NCBI GenBank assembly: GCA_017562135.1
Contig: QEYB01001019.1
Span: 644,222-708,221 of the forward strand
DNA from: Dipylidium caninum
Taxonomy: Eukaryota > Platyhelminthes > Cestoda > Cyclophyllidea > Dipylidiidae
Direction of reading: 5' to 3'
Length of the DNA: 64,000 nucleotides
Made by a program: the position numbers and the translations under genes. Every line of letters begins with the position of its first letter. Position 1 is the first letter of the stretch. Below, one piece after another: positions 24,595 through 37,400 of the stretch. The notes under the pieces are model-generated. The model saw only the letters and a list, made by a program, of their open reading frames with translations, was not told the origin of the DNA and searched no databases.

Positions 24595-25491
24595 TCATTT
24601 TAGGTTCGAGTTGAAAGTGTACATTTGGACGCTAATGTAAATCTGTGTATTATTTATGACAAACCTCGAAATGTCCCTAAGAATGAAGTTTCCGAAGATT
24701 CCACTTGTACATAGCTATTATGAATGGGAATATGAATCATTCGTTTGCTGACTATTAGTTTACATCTTTTGATGTTTATGTTATAAATTGGATGGTAAAT
24801 CAAAAAAGTGCAGGGCATTGCCACTTAATTTTGCCTTAAGTAAGGTTTCTTTGCCTGAATGTCGCCTATCGGTCTTTTTATTAGTGCAACGGGTTGAACC
24901 CTAATAGTTTCATTTCAAAAGGCTGAGACACGTCTCGTTGGTGTTAAACAGGTTTTTTAGCGTTGGTTTGCCTGAAGTCGATACGGCGAGGACAGAGCGC
25001 ATCACCTACTGATAATTTTGTTCGTCCTTAAAAAAACCTTATGGCAAGCACCATTTAACCTGAGAATAGTATGACCCTGGGGACCACGAATGCGCTTATC
25101 GAAAGTTTTGTGGCTCGGAAACAAAGATGAATCGCAATTAGGCAACTCCTCGAGGACATTTGCTACATGTAGGTAGATTCGGTAAATGCGAAAGATATCG
25201 CCCGAGGGAATGTGCTTTTAGACATTTGCTCTTCAGCACGCAAATATACACGTCAACTTCGTTTGGGCGACTTTATTGGATGTGTTCCTGTTAATTTGTG
25301 TTTCATTATGAATCAAAATGTCTTGCGCCACTTTTATGTAAGCCAAATTTTCAGTTAAACGTTGCGCGTACCAATAAAAGACGTCAATAACTATTGTATA
25401 CAAATAATAAATTTGTGTTTAAGCCTCTACGCGACTATTGTTGACCTTAAGAGGCGAGCGTCTATAGTCCCGCGCTATTTGGAAAAAATTA
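24595..25491. other. Intergenic region before the dynein gene
   Basis: Holds the 3' UTR of the zinc-module gene and the upstream region of the dynein gene. No gene, repeat or clear polyadenylation signal was recognised. Confidence 0.5.
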
Positions 25492-28400
25492 ATGTCAACA
25501 ATTACTCCAAACGATCCCAGACTAAGCTGCATATCCCAATACCTATGCTTCTCACTTACGCTGAAAGAGGAACAGTGGACGCAACTTTGTTTGTCCGAAA
25601 ATGGCAAAACTCTGCTGAGTGAATTTGTGGATTCCATTGGTCCGGCTGCGCTTTTTTTTGTCATCACCTCTAACGGCACTCTGTCAGCAAGCAGATTTTT
25701 TCCCTTTAAACCAAGAAACAAAGTGTGTTTTTGCATCAGGCCTTTCGTTGATATTAATGATGAAAAATCCGCATTTTCACCTTTGTTATTTGGTGACGTA
25801 CAGCCAAATATTTTGAAGGCAATTTCGTCGTTAATGCAGAATGTAACGTAAATTTCTTGGTAGCATTTTTTAGATCATTCTGCCCTTATTTATAACAAGC
25901 GGGATGTGGTGTCACGGGGTAGGGATTCTCTCCGATCAACTTAAGACACTCACCAAAGTACTCAGACGAAAAGCCGACCATATAAACAATAAGATCAGTG
26001 GAACAACGTGTCTACCTTTACCAGATCCCGAGGATCTTGAAAAGTATGCTTGCGGTCTCTTTTATTCTATGTAGGTCATTAACTTGTAATACCGAATCTC
26101 TGATATTTGAATGGTCACAAATTGTTCACGATATTGCGCACCAGGAAAGGCAACCCGTTGAGTGTATGAAGACAACCATGTCTCCGAGAAGAGAAAGTGA
26201 AATATGGCTCAAAAGAAGGAAGGATTTGCTCACAATTCGCTCAATTCTTACTTCGAAAATGATGATTAAAATGACTAATTTACCTCACAGTTCTGAAATC
26301 GTTAACCAGATGGTGAATACTATTAATTCCGGTGAGAGCCAGGGAACTTGCCTTATTTATTCCACTGGATAACTGTTTATCTTATCCTTATGATCATATC
26401 CTAGCTGTCGTCGAATCTGAAGAAATGTGTGTATATTTGGCGCCACTGGAGAGAATTCTGCAAAAAATTGAGAATATTAACTTTGCAAACATATCGAAAT
26501 ATTTCGCGCCCCTTTTCCATTTGATGGCTCTTGGGTGGTCAAAGTCCGCTTGTTTTCGAAATCAATCGCGTTTAATCTTGTTTTTACAGAAAATATCCAG
26601 TATTCTAATTATTAAGGTATTCATTACCATTAGATCATTCACATTACCCCTTCGTAGGCAAAGGAATATCTGGATCCATCAGAGCTTTTCAAGGGTGAAT
26701 TACAGGAATCGGTTGAGAAAGTCACTGGCACGATAAGAGCACTGGACGAATTTATGAAACAGTTCAAATTCTTTCGATCTCAGCTACCGTTATATTTTGC
26801 AATTGAAGATGTACCGTTTATGCCTTGGGAATTCAAGACGAGAATACCTTTTTCCTTGCTGATTAAAACTATCAAAAGACTTTTCAAAATTAGGGTGAGG
26901 TCTAACTTTTTTTGAATTCTCAAATTCAAACCTCAGTTTATCGGACAGCGTTTTTGTGTAATTTTACGACGCGGACATTTATGCGATTGAATGTTTTACA
27001 TTGTGTAGCCGTCTACGCAACTATCTCCATTGCTAGGAGCAGATACCTCTTAAATAGGGAAATGCCATCCAAATGTATTTGTTAGACCCACCTTAAAGTC
27101 TTCATGCATTCTCCTGTTGTGTTATTTTCACATAGGATATTTTAAGCACTGCACAGGAGCTCGGTAATCTCGAAAGAATCATTATTGGGGGCACGATGGG
27201 AGCACAATTGAATGGCGAGGTTACAAAGATTTTCGAGGAATTTACTGAAAATTTTAAGGGAAGTGAAATTCCTATTACTGACTCCACATTTTTACCTGCT
27301 TACGGTAGACGGAGACCATTTTTGTAGGAGTCTTCTCAACGCGAATGGGATTGCCTAAACTTGGAATCTAAAGAAGCCGCGAACGAGTTGGAGAGTATTT
27401 TTGTGAAATTTAACGACTACGAACAACGCCTGGGGAAGGTGTTTTTTCAGGCTCTGAGTGGATGTCCTACGGCCCAACACATTGCCAAGGTAGCAATTAA
27501 TTAACAACTCCGCTTAAGATGAACACGTCTTTTTCGCGCTATTAGATGCTACGTGTGTTTGGCAGCCTCCTCGAAAGGCCAATCATCAAACCAATGATCG
27601 AGCCATTTTACACTACCTTTTTGAAAATGATCGGGGAAGAATTGTTGAGCGTAAGGAGGATGGTCAAGGCGAATACCGCTGACGGTTTAGTCGCAGTCAA
27701 ACGAGGTATGCCTGATCTATTCTGTCCTTCTGCCCTACCACTCAACACGAATGCTGTAGAGCACTCCCCGCGGTTCATTTATTTGGTATTTTCTCCCTGA
27801 TTTTATAACACTTCCTTAGCATAAGTTGAGGTGATTACTTCCTTAGCAGAGTTTTTGCCATGTGATTGGAATTTATCCCACAACTTCTACCTAATTTCTA
27901 CTTATCTTTCGCTCTTTAATTCATTTTTATGATATGCAGACCAATCACAATGGGTATTTGCAAGGGAATATGGTGAGTGTCTCTAAGAGTCCTTCTTCAT
28001 TTCACCATCTCGCCTGGTGGTGAAGAGGGCACCTTCCAGTCGCGGTTCAAATGGGATCGCTAAGTTTCGAAATAGGCCACCCCTTAAGTTGTGGCTAGGC
28101 ATTCAAAAAATTTCAAGCTCAAAAACCGGCACCCCTCATTGCTGAGGCAGTAATTGCGTGGCCTTACAACGACATTTTTTAAACCAATGGTAGTGTGGCG
28201 GTAGAAGCATCACGAATACGTGACTCCAACCTACTTACTTATAAGTTGGCCTTCCTTTAATTCCACGTAAACCGTTTTAAGGGACATTTAACACCATGAC
28301 GTGAGATAATAGCTGTCATGCAAGAGTCAAGATGCGCCAAATTTACTTCAGATACTGCGAGAACTACGGAAAAGCCTAATTGGCCTATCATCTCCGCGTC

Positions 28401-31400
28401 AAATGCGGGTGAAGGTAACGGTGAGTGTAAACGATTTCTGGCTGTGGTGTCCTCCCGCTCTTCCCCCAACCGCCAAAACGTAGGCACTCTGGTCTACGTG
28501 TCCTTCTTCGGTGAACTGTCGTCCCTATGGGATAGTATTTCCTCTCCGTTAGGCTGTTTCCCTCCAGTAGGCTCAAATTGTCCATAGCAGTGGTTGCAGG
28601 CATAATCGACTGCCTTCCGCAGCTACACCCGCCACATCAACGTAGCAACTGCGGTCACCAAGCTTTCAGGCATGGGAAATTCGACGGTTCCTGGTGGTTT
28701 ATCCTTCCTTAACTAGACACTTGGATAAGACAGACATTCACCCATCAAAAATCCTGGGCATTTGCAATGCCGAGAACGAAGACGTGTCGGAAGAATTGAG
28801 TCGCACTTTTAAGATACGGAAATTCAGCTCACAAGAGATTTCCTAAGTTCCCTTCATCGTCAGACGTTATAAAATGTCAGAACAGCGTTTCTTCCGGGTG
28901 TTCAACTCAACTGAGGTAACGCGGAAGTCAATGCGCAAATGTGAAATGGAGACCGAACCGCGGCAGTTGGGAGATTCACAAGACATCCCGTGTGGCTCAC
29001 ACCGGCCCTGATGCTACTGCACACGCCTCCGTGGCCCGCTAAGAGTGGAGGAAACTCGGGAAGTTCATCTTCTCCCCTCACCGAGGGAAAAGGTGTGATC
29101 CGAAGGGAAGCCCACTTCATTTTGCTACCTACAACCAGAAATTGCCGGCTACGCGGACGAATTACACTCCGCAAGGGGTGAGGAAGACGCAGTGGGAAGT
29201 GAGGCTAGGATGCGGAGTCTGCGAGCGAAAGTGCCACTTCTACTAGCCACTTGTCTTGGACGCTACCACTGCGAAACCGCATTACAAATTACGGCGGACG
29301 TTTGAAAGACGGTGGTAGAGGGTTTTCTCGGGACTCGGGTTGTGAGTGACAAATTCCACAAACACGCAGACGGGGTTTGTTTGCGACCGAGTTGTCGGCA
29401 GCAATGTCTAAGGTGCCCATTTCTCCACTATCGCCCCCTTGAGTCAAGTCGGCTATGGACGAAGTTGCCTTAACAGTGGTGCTGCTACTCTCTGAAGGTT
29501 TTGGCGTCCTCGTTTTTCTTGCGTGTCTGTAATGGCAGACAAATAAAGGCACTTAGTCTCGAATAGACAAACATGCGAATGGAATAAGCGACAGGCCAGT
29601 TGTGTACTAAACAAGGCGAAAGTGTAATGACCACTCAATGTCTCCCTTTTAGGTGCACCCAAAGCGGTCACAAGTCCTTCAACCCTCGACCTGTCGACTC
29701 GCCCTGCCGACAGGAAAGGTAAGCACCAACAAAACACAAATTCATTCCGCAATATTGGAGGAAATCTTAAGTGCTTCAATTAGTTCCTCTCACATTGAGT
29801 AGTGGAGGTGGCATGTTGTGGTAACCGCCTCTACGTCTTACTTGAGGCTCGCGGAAACGGAGTGTGCTGACGGCGACATTGACGACGGGATTGATGAAGA
29901 GCATCAAACAGCCGCGGCGTTCACTCCAAGTCGTCAGGGAAAGCAGAGGTAGGACGTGGGGCGCACACACTCCTCGGGCCTGAGCCCCCAGCAATGCATT
30001 CACCTCACCCGTTGTCCTAATGTTAAAAAGGTGAAAGTAGCCTTTACCTTTTTCAAGATGCATCTCGGACCATGAAAATCGCGGGGCGGAGATCAGAACC
30101 GCAGGCAGCTTCAATGGAAAATGAAGGTGGGCTGACAACTGAGATCCTTCATTTGTTGTTTATCCGCTCCTTTCTCTCCGTAACCCCCAATCGGGTGGAG
30201 GAATGAGTTCACAACGAAGGAGGCTCTGTCGCCTCCTTCTTCAAAATATCTGTTACTTCTACTTACTTGGTTGACATTTGGTAGGGAGAGCATTGCTTAG
30301 ATAAAAATAAAACTAATTTTTACGTTGATTCCATATTTTTGCATTTGTTTTAATACATTGGTTAGTCAGGTCTGGCATTCCTCTCACTGTTCTGTTCGTC
30401 TACTGCACCCGTCTCTCTTCCAGAAGGTCATCGAAAACAAAGAAGTGCCAGCAGGACCTCGACACGTTCGTCTTCGCCAGCCGCATCAAAGACGGGTGAG
30501 TGCCGCGGGTTTTGCGCCCCGGGCCGCGGGGAGTAGGGTCTGGCGCCTGGGACAGGCGGTGGTGGCGATGGTGGTGGTGCTTGTGGGGCTGTGACAACTG
30601 ACACCCTGTGATGCCTGGCCGGAGTCTGATTTTGAGGTGAAGCATGACCGGGTTTAATTGTGGGGTTGGCAGCTGAACCGTTGCGGATTTTGTCGACAGA
30701 GGGCATTTAGTCTGCCTTTATTTTCGTCAACGTATTCAAAGCACCTAAACATATTTTTTCCCTATTATCTGGACTTTTAGCCCTCATTTAGCACAGAATT
30801 ACATCTTTTTGATCCCACTTTCAAAAGTGGAAGAAGTAGAAGATGAAGAAGACGTGCACTTCAGACCTATTTTATTATGTTATTCCCCAAAAGACAGGAA
30901 GGCATCGCAAGCACACAAAAAGTGATGTGCCACAGATCGCAATGAAGCCTCAAAGAAAGAAAGAAAGAAAGAAAGTCAGTGTCCTCACAAGTGGTTCGTC
31001 AGATCCCGTTCCAGTCGTCTTTCACTGCAAACTATCCAGCAGTTCGGCTGACCGTCCAGGTGAAGTTGACGAGACCCACGTCTGTGAAGGCCATCGTGGA
31101 AGCAGATCGTCGGAGAAGATCGCAACACACGTGCCATCGTAGAGAAGCGCACATGCGCATCACAGACATGCATGGAAAGTAGAATTAGAAGAGCTTGGCC
31201 ATGTCAGGAAACTCGATCTTCACATTCCTCCCCTCACCGAGTTGGGGAAATCATTTGCCCAACGCATTAGCATCTCCGACTCGTTGAGGCTGAAAGGCAA
31301 CGAGGTTGAGGCATTTCTGACAAGACTACTTGCTGGCGACGGAAGGCGGCCAGTTTGGAACAACGTTGGTGGGAAGAGACGGTGGGTGATGCAAGACGAA

Positions 31401-34400
31401 CCACCAGTGGAGACGACATGAGAGACAGAGATTCACACAAAAATTAGTGATTATGCTGTCGGTCTGGTGCGACTACAAAAGAATTCGGCACTTGTAGCTT
31501 TGGCCAAACACCCAAACGAGTAATTGAAATGTGGGCGTTGGAGAACTCGTCAAACTGAGCAAAGCGGCGCGAAGTGGCAACTCGTGAGGGTGTCGTTGCC
31601 CACGAGGGAATGCACAGCCCCGCACACATCGTAGCCTACTCGCCGAAAGTTGGTGGATCTGCGTAGGGACGCGTTGATGCCTCCACCGTGAAGCCGCGTC
31701 CTCGTGCCTCCGTACCACCATTTCTTTTTAGTCGCTCCATGCAGAAATCCTCAAGTGGCAAAACCTCTAATGACGCTATGGCGTCGAATCACACTTACTT
31801 TGCTTCCTTGATAGCACAAACCAGAATTTTTGCAAATGTGGAAGATGGCATTATGTGACTGGCTGAACCATGGCAAAGGTCATCGACAAAAGTGGACGAC
31901 ACCTAATTGAATAAAGTCATGTTTCTAAGCAAAGATTTTGAGTTCCCCTTCTTATTTAAAATATGCAATCACTCAGTTGCCAACTTAGTCAGTGTTCAAG
32001 CGAAAGATAAGTTGTGTGGGAATCGGAGGCCTCCGTACCCGGCGACTGAAATGCAGAACTGGGCTTAAATTTGGCCTCTTCCTCACTCGTCGTCGTGGTC
32101 TAAAGCTTTGGCAGTTTATTCCACTACGATGGTTACTTGGACGGACCGAGTGTTTGCGAAGTCCTCAACAACACTTTCACCGGTCGGCATTCAAGCGGTC
32201 GTTGGGTCACTTCAGCCCTACGCTGACTGTCATCCACGACTCCCTCAGAAGCGTCACTTCGACGAGGTTGTGGGATGTCGCGAAAGTTCTATTACCGTGC
32301 ACGCTCCCCACTGGGGGGGAGGGGGGCATCACAATCAGCAGGGAAGGCCAAAACGGCGTCCAAAATATCGTCGAGTGGTCGCAGACGCTACTACTACGAG
32401 CACTCACTGTGTGTGCTACCTTTCTCAGAAATGTCCGTTGAAGCCAACACTCCTTCGGCGAAGAGTCAAAGGACAAGTAGACCAAAGGAGAAGCCCGTGG
32501 GCAACAGTAGCACTCTCCTCGCCTGTAAAAACATGCCTCCAGTCGCCGGACGCTTGATGTGGTCCTCGGAAGTTTACAAGCGTCTGGACGCATCTAAAGC
32601 TCTTCTAAACGGCACTGACCATCCGTGAGTTCCCTACTTTCCTCCTGACCTCGCGCACTCTTCCCTTTCTTCTTAATGATCCTTGAAAAACTTCCGGTGG
32701 GCTAAGGCAGATTCAACCTGTCCGAGTCTGCCCTCCCAGTCCCCCTGGCCGCTCAGCCGTCTGCCATGTCAACGAAGTGGCCGTCGTTGTGTCTCTCCCG
32801 CCCCGTACTTATTTCGCCCATATACACTGATTCAGTGGGTCTCTTGACCTGTGGACAACGCTACAAGTGGACGGTGCGCGTGGGAAATTTCGAGAGTTGA
32901 CGTTTATGTTCATTTCAGCTGACAATGGCTAATCTCGTTTGAGAATTTAACCCTCGCGTTGTCTTTGCCTAAAACATTAAATTGCCTGTGGAATTGCATT
33001 TCTACTCTCTACTCCCCTTCAGCCTAATGCATTCCGAGCGGGCTGACAGAATGCGGGCGACCATTGGCCACTTGCAGAACAAATTAGTTGAGTAAGTTGT
33101 TGTTGTCTCTTTTTTCTCCACACCCGGTAAATTGGAAGGTTTTTTATCTCTTCTTTTTCTTCTGTCCAGAAACGATGAACGAGTCTTTCACCGGTGGGCA
33201 AAGAATATATCAGAAGTCTGCGAGCATGGACTTGGTCAACCTCTTCTCCTCCGACTGCCTTCAACCGGCCTATTCGAGGTCAACTTCGACTCCGAGGTAC
33301 GTCTGCGTGAAAGATACACGCAATTCCACCGAAAACTAGCAAGTCCTAACCCACTGGTAGCATAATCGGGCGGAAGAACTAATTCCTTCCAACCCTATTA
33401 CCCCTCGCAATGCATTTCAGTTGACTACGACGCTGTGCGAGGTCAAGTACCTCCTCACGCTGGCCGGCACGAATATCCCGGACGCGGCTCTTCGGCTTTA
33501 CGAGCAACGCGAAATGTTGCGGAGTTGTAAATTGGGCTTGAACTCCCTGGTGGAGAAATACGCCCACCTGCGAACGGGTCTTTCCGACAGCGAGAGCGCT
33601 CTGATCGCCACCGAGTTGGGGACGGTGGAGCGCCTGCTGCAAAGGGGCTCCACGCAGCTGCTCTGGTCAAACATGAGTAGGCAAAACCACCATCACCAGC
33701 CTCCGTTGCTCTATTTGTCACTTTCTCGTGCCCTCCCAGCGGGCACTGGCTGTCAGTTGCCTCTCCACTTGTCCACTTGTTGAAGCGCGCACCAAACACA
33801 GACCATTGCACTTGGGCTATTTTTAACTTTGCTGGCCAATTGTGTGGTTTGCTGGTGTGTTAACCGTCCTGTCGTTTCCCACACTCTCCTCCCGCCTCCA
33901 CCTAGTTTCCTCAACTCCATGATTTACCTCACGCTAACGCTGGACTTGATATAGTCTAGAAATCGTGGACGCCTCATGATTGTCCGTTGCAGATGCCCTG
34001 GAGTACATAGAAAACACCAGTAACGCGGTGAATGATGCATACGCTCGTGTGAAGGAGGCGCAGTCGAACTGTGGAATGGTCAACAAGTTGATGTCCACGT
34101 GGAAACAGGTGCCCCTCTTTGAACGGATCGACGGCAAGGCGAGTAACCTGCTCGAGAGACGAGGGAAAGTCACAAAGCGCAGTGCAGAAATCAAGGAGGC
34201 GAGGGAAAACATCTTTTCACTGTTGGAGGTAATCTCGTCCGTGTTTCCAACAATCACCTGTGAAGTGGGCGACTTGTAGTCTCCTAATTCCGCTGAATGA
34301 TGATTTTTCGTTGCACTTATTAGACTAACCGGGAGCTTTTCAAAGCCGACACTTCGTCGGAGGCATGGCAGGCCTACGTCAAAGACTGGGATGACACCAT

Positions 34401-37400
34401 CGCCGAGGGTCTCGTAGAAACGATCCGGTGTTCTCTGAACTACCTCCTCGCGGAAACCGTCAGCGACAATTCAGACTTACAGCCTCTTTTCGAAATCCAA
34501 ATGGATCTAACGGTTGGTCTCAGCCCACTTCTCCCTCCCCCTCCCCGCCCCCTCCCCCGTTGACGCCACAGAAATTGTTGGTAATGATGGCTGAGGAGTA
34601 GTGTCACACCAGAGTCCATTACGACACGATGGCAGCTCCGCGCCCCCTCCCCCTGTCACCCTCCTTCCGTATTCTCTCTCGAGGCCTCGGGTGTCAGCTT
34701 TGTGCCAGCGCTGGAGCAGGGCCCCGACGTCACCCTCTTCGACATCTGCAATACCATTTTGGAGGATATTTACAAGCAAGCGGCCCAGATAAATCGCCTC
34801 GTCCGAAGGAATGGGGACTGCGAGACATTCGAGGTCCGTTTGCATTACCTTGGCCGATTTGCTAAGGTTATTTCTCCATTCTGGGGGGTTGTGGCCGATG
34901 CGGTACTGTATGTTCTCACTTGTGTAGTAAGCGTTCTTCACTGTTGAAAATAATCTTATCATAAGGGATTTTGAGGGCAGAGTTTTTCGTTTTCGCTTCA
35001 TTACCGGACGACGTAAAGGCGGAGGCAGTAGACCAAACTGAAGAGGAACTACATTGACTGAAAGTGCCTTCAAAGTAATAGAAACTTCCTCCCACATGAA
35101 ATCCAAATTCCCCTAAGGTCTAGGAGAGGAAATATGATTAAAATTAGGATGCCGTCATGACATTTTTGGATCAGGTGTAACTCTGTTGACAGTCACTGGA
35201 ATGAATTTATTAACGTGCATTGCCTCAAGGCGTGGGAGCTAATTCCAAAGCGTTTTATCATCTGAACGCACATCACGTTGACAGATTAGTGGAGCTCCTC
35301 CTCCTTTGGCAGTGAGACGAGCAGCCCGAGATACCCGGTACGGGTAATTTCAGTTCGATGCTGTTGTCCCAGAGGGCTCCAACAACTCACGATTCACGTG
35401 ACTCTCCGACCCGCCGACGAGAGAATCGCCTTCCTGGCAGATTCGAGACACGGACCATATGAGGGGAGAAAAGATGCGGCCATTCCTTCGAAGTGTTTCA
35501 CTCTACAAACTCATCTCCTCTGCACCATGGAGTCGAAGTTAAAGTTGGGCGTGGAAAGGATCCACTTAGACTGGTCGAAATATGAGCATTTTCGGACTGA
35601 GGTGGAGAAGATAAAAAAATGACCTTGAAAGTGGCCTTTCCTTGTCGTCTGCGCTGCCGACTGGAAGACAGTGTCGGTCTTCGGCTTTCCGATTCCATCC
35701 ACAACGTTTTCCTTACTAAATCGAAGTAGAGCCAAGCTCAGCGGACCACCAAAGGGACGAGAAGATATTTGATTACGTGATAAAAGCAGTTTTAGAGACG
35801 TTACAAGGTACCTCGACAGGCAGTTAGTGACGATTACTTATCATCTTAAAAGGCTCTAATGAAGGGGAACGAGGAGCTGGAGGAACTGAGGCAGACTTTC
35901 ATCGAGAGGGTGGAAACGGCGGTGCAGCGGGCGCGGGAATACAACGACAGTGTGGAGCGTTTCGCCTACCTGTGGGTGGATAACAGGGAAGAGGCTTTGC
36001 GCGGCTTCCTCAAACAAGAAAAAGGCGAATCCGCTGACTCAATGTCAATACCGCCTCTGGAGATGTTTAAGGAGAAAATAGACCACTACGAAAACATCTA
36101 CTCGGAGGTGAGATGCCCCCCTTGGCGCAGTCAGTCGGGCAAGTCGGGTCTCACGAATAAAACCGTATCGCATCTCCTTTCTAGATTAGCAAGTTGGAGG
36201 AGACGGTCCTCGTGGAGCCTTGGTTTAAAATTGACGCCCGAAGATTTAAGCGGGCTCTGATAAATTGCGTGAAACGCTGGACTCTTCTCTTCAAAAACTA
36301 CCTGGCTGATTATGTCGCCAACGCCCTAGGTGGTCTCGACGAATTCGTGAAGGTACTTGGCTTCACTGCATAACGACCCGGTGGTCCGTTTTGTGTGCCT
36401 CCTCGGGCAGTGCTTCTCTAAAGCTTCAGTTGGTGGGTCTTTGAAATTATCCTCCAAGAACCTCGAGGTCAGTGACCAGCAGATCGCTTTGCTGCCTTTT
36501 GCAACTATTCCACGCTGACTCTTGGATCGCCAAATGAGTTTTAGTGGGTTTTGCCGACAGAGGGCATTTAGTCTGCCTTTATTTTCGTCAACGTATTCAA
36601 AGCACCTAAACCATATTTTTTTCCTATTATCTGGACTTTTAGCCCTCATTTAGCACATAATTACATCTTTTTGATCCCACTTTCAAAAGTGGAAGAAGTA
36701 GAAGATGAAGAAGACGTGCACTTCAGACCTATTTTATTATGTTATTCCCCAAAAGACAGGAAGGCATCGCAAGCACACAAAAAGTGATGTGCCACAGATC
36801 GCAATGAAGCCTCAAAGAAAGAAAGAAAGAAAGAAAGAAAGTCAGTGTCCTCACAAGTGGTTCGTCAGATCCCGTTCCAGTCGTCTTTCACTGCAAACTG
36901 CCCAGCAGTTCGGCTGACCGTCCAGGTGAAGTTGACGAGACCCACGTCTGTGAAGGCCATCGTGGGAGCAGATCGTCGGAGAAGATCGCAACACACGTGC
37001 CATCGTAGAGAAGCTCACATGCGCATCACAGACATGCATGGAAAGTAGAATTAGAAGAGCTTGGCCGTGTCAGGAAACTCGATCTTCACATTCCTCCCTC
37101 ACCGAGTTGGGGAAATCATTTGCCCAACGCATTAGCATCTCCGACTCGTTGAGGCTGAAAGGCAACGAGGTTGAGGCATTTCTGACAAGACTACTTGCTG
37201 GCGACGGAAGGCGGCCAGTTTGGAACAACGTTGGTGGGAAGAGACGGTGGGTGATGCAAGACGAACCACCAGTGGAGACGACATGAGAGACAGAGATTCA
37301 CACAAAAATTAGTGATTATGCTGTCGGTCTGGTGCGACTACAAAAGAATTCGGCACTTGTAGCTTTGGCCAAACACCCAAACGAGCAATTGAAATGTGGG

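Noticed and set aside
28030..28070. GGTTCAAAT motif resembling a tRNA B box
   Set aside because: No matching A box, acceptor stem or anticodon arm could be drawn upstream, so no tRNA or tRNA-derived SINE is claimed.
28902..29174. 90-aa minus-strand frame in a dynein intron
   Set aside because: No family motif, and frames of similar length overlap on the other strand. Perhaps part of an unidentified interspersed repeat.
31473..31721. An 82-aa minus-strand frame of the same length in all three mariner copies
   Set aside because: The frame shifts between copies in its middle part, and the plus strand carries the transposase remnants. It is an antisense shadow.
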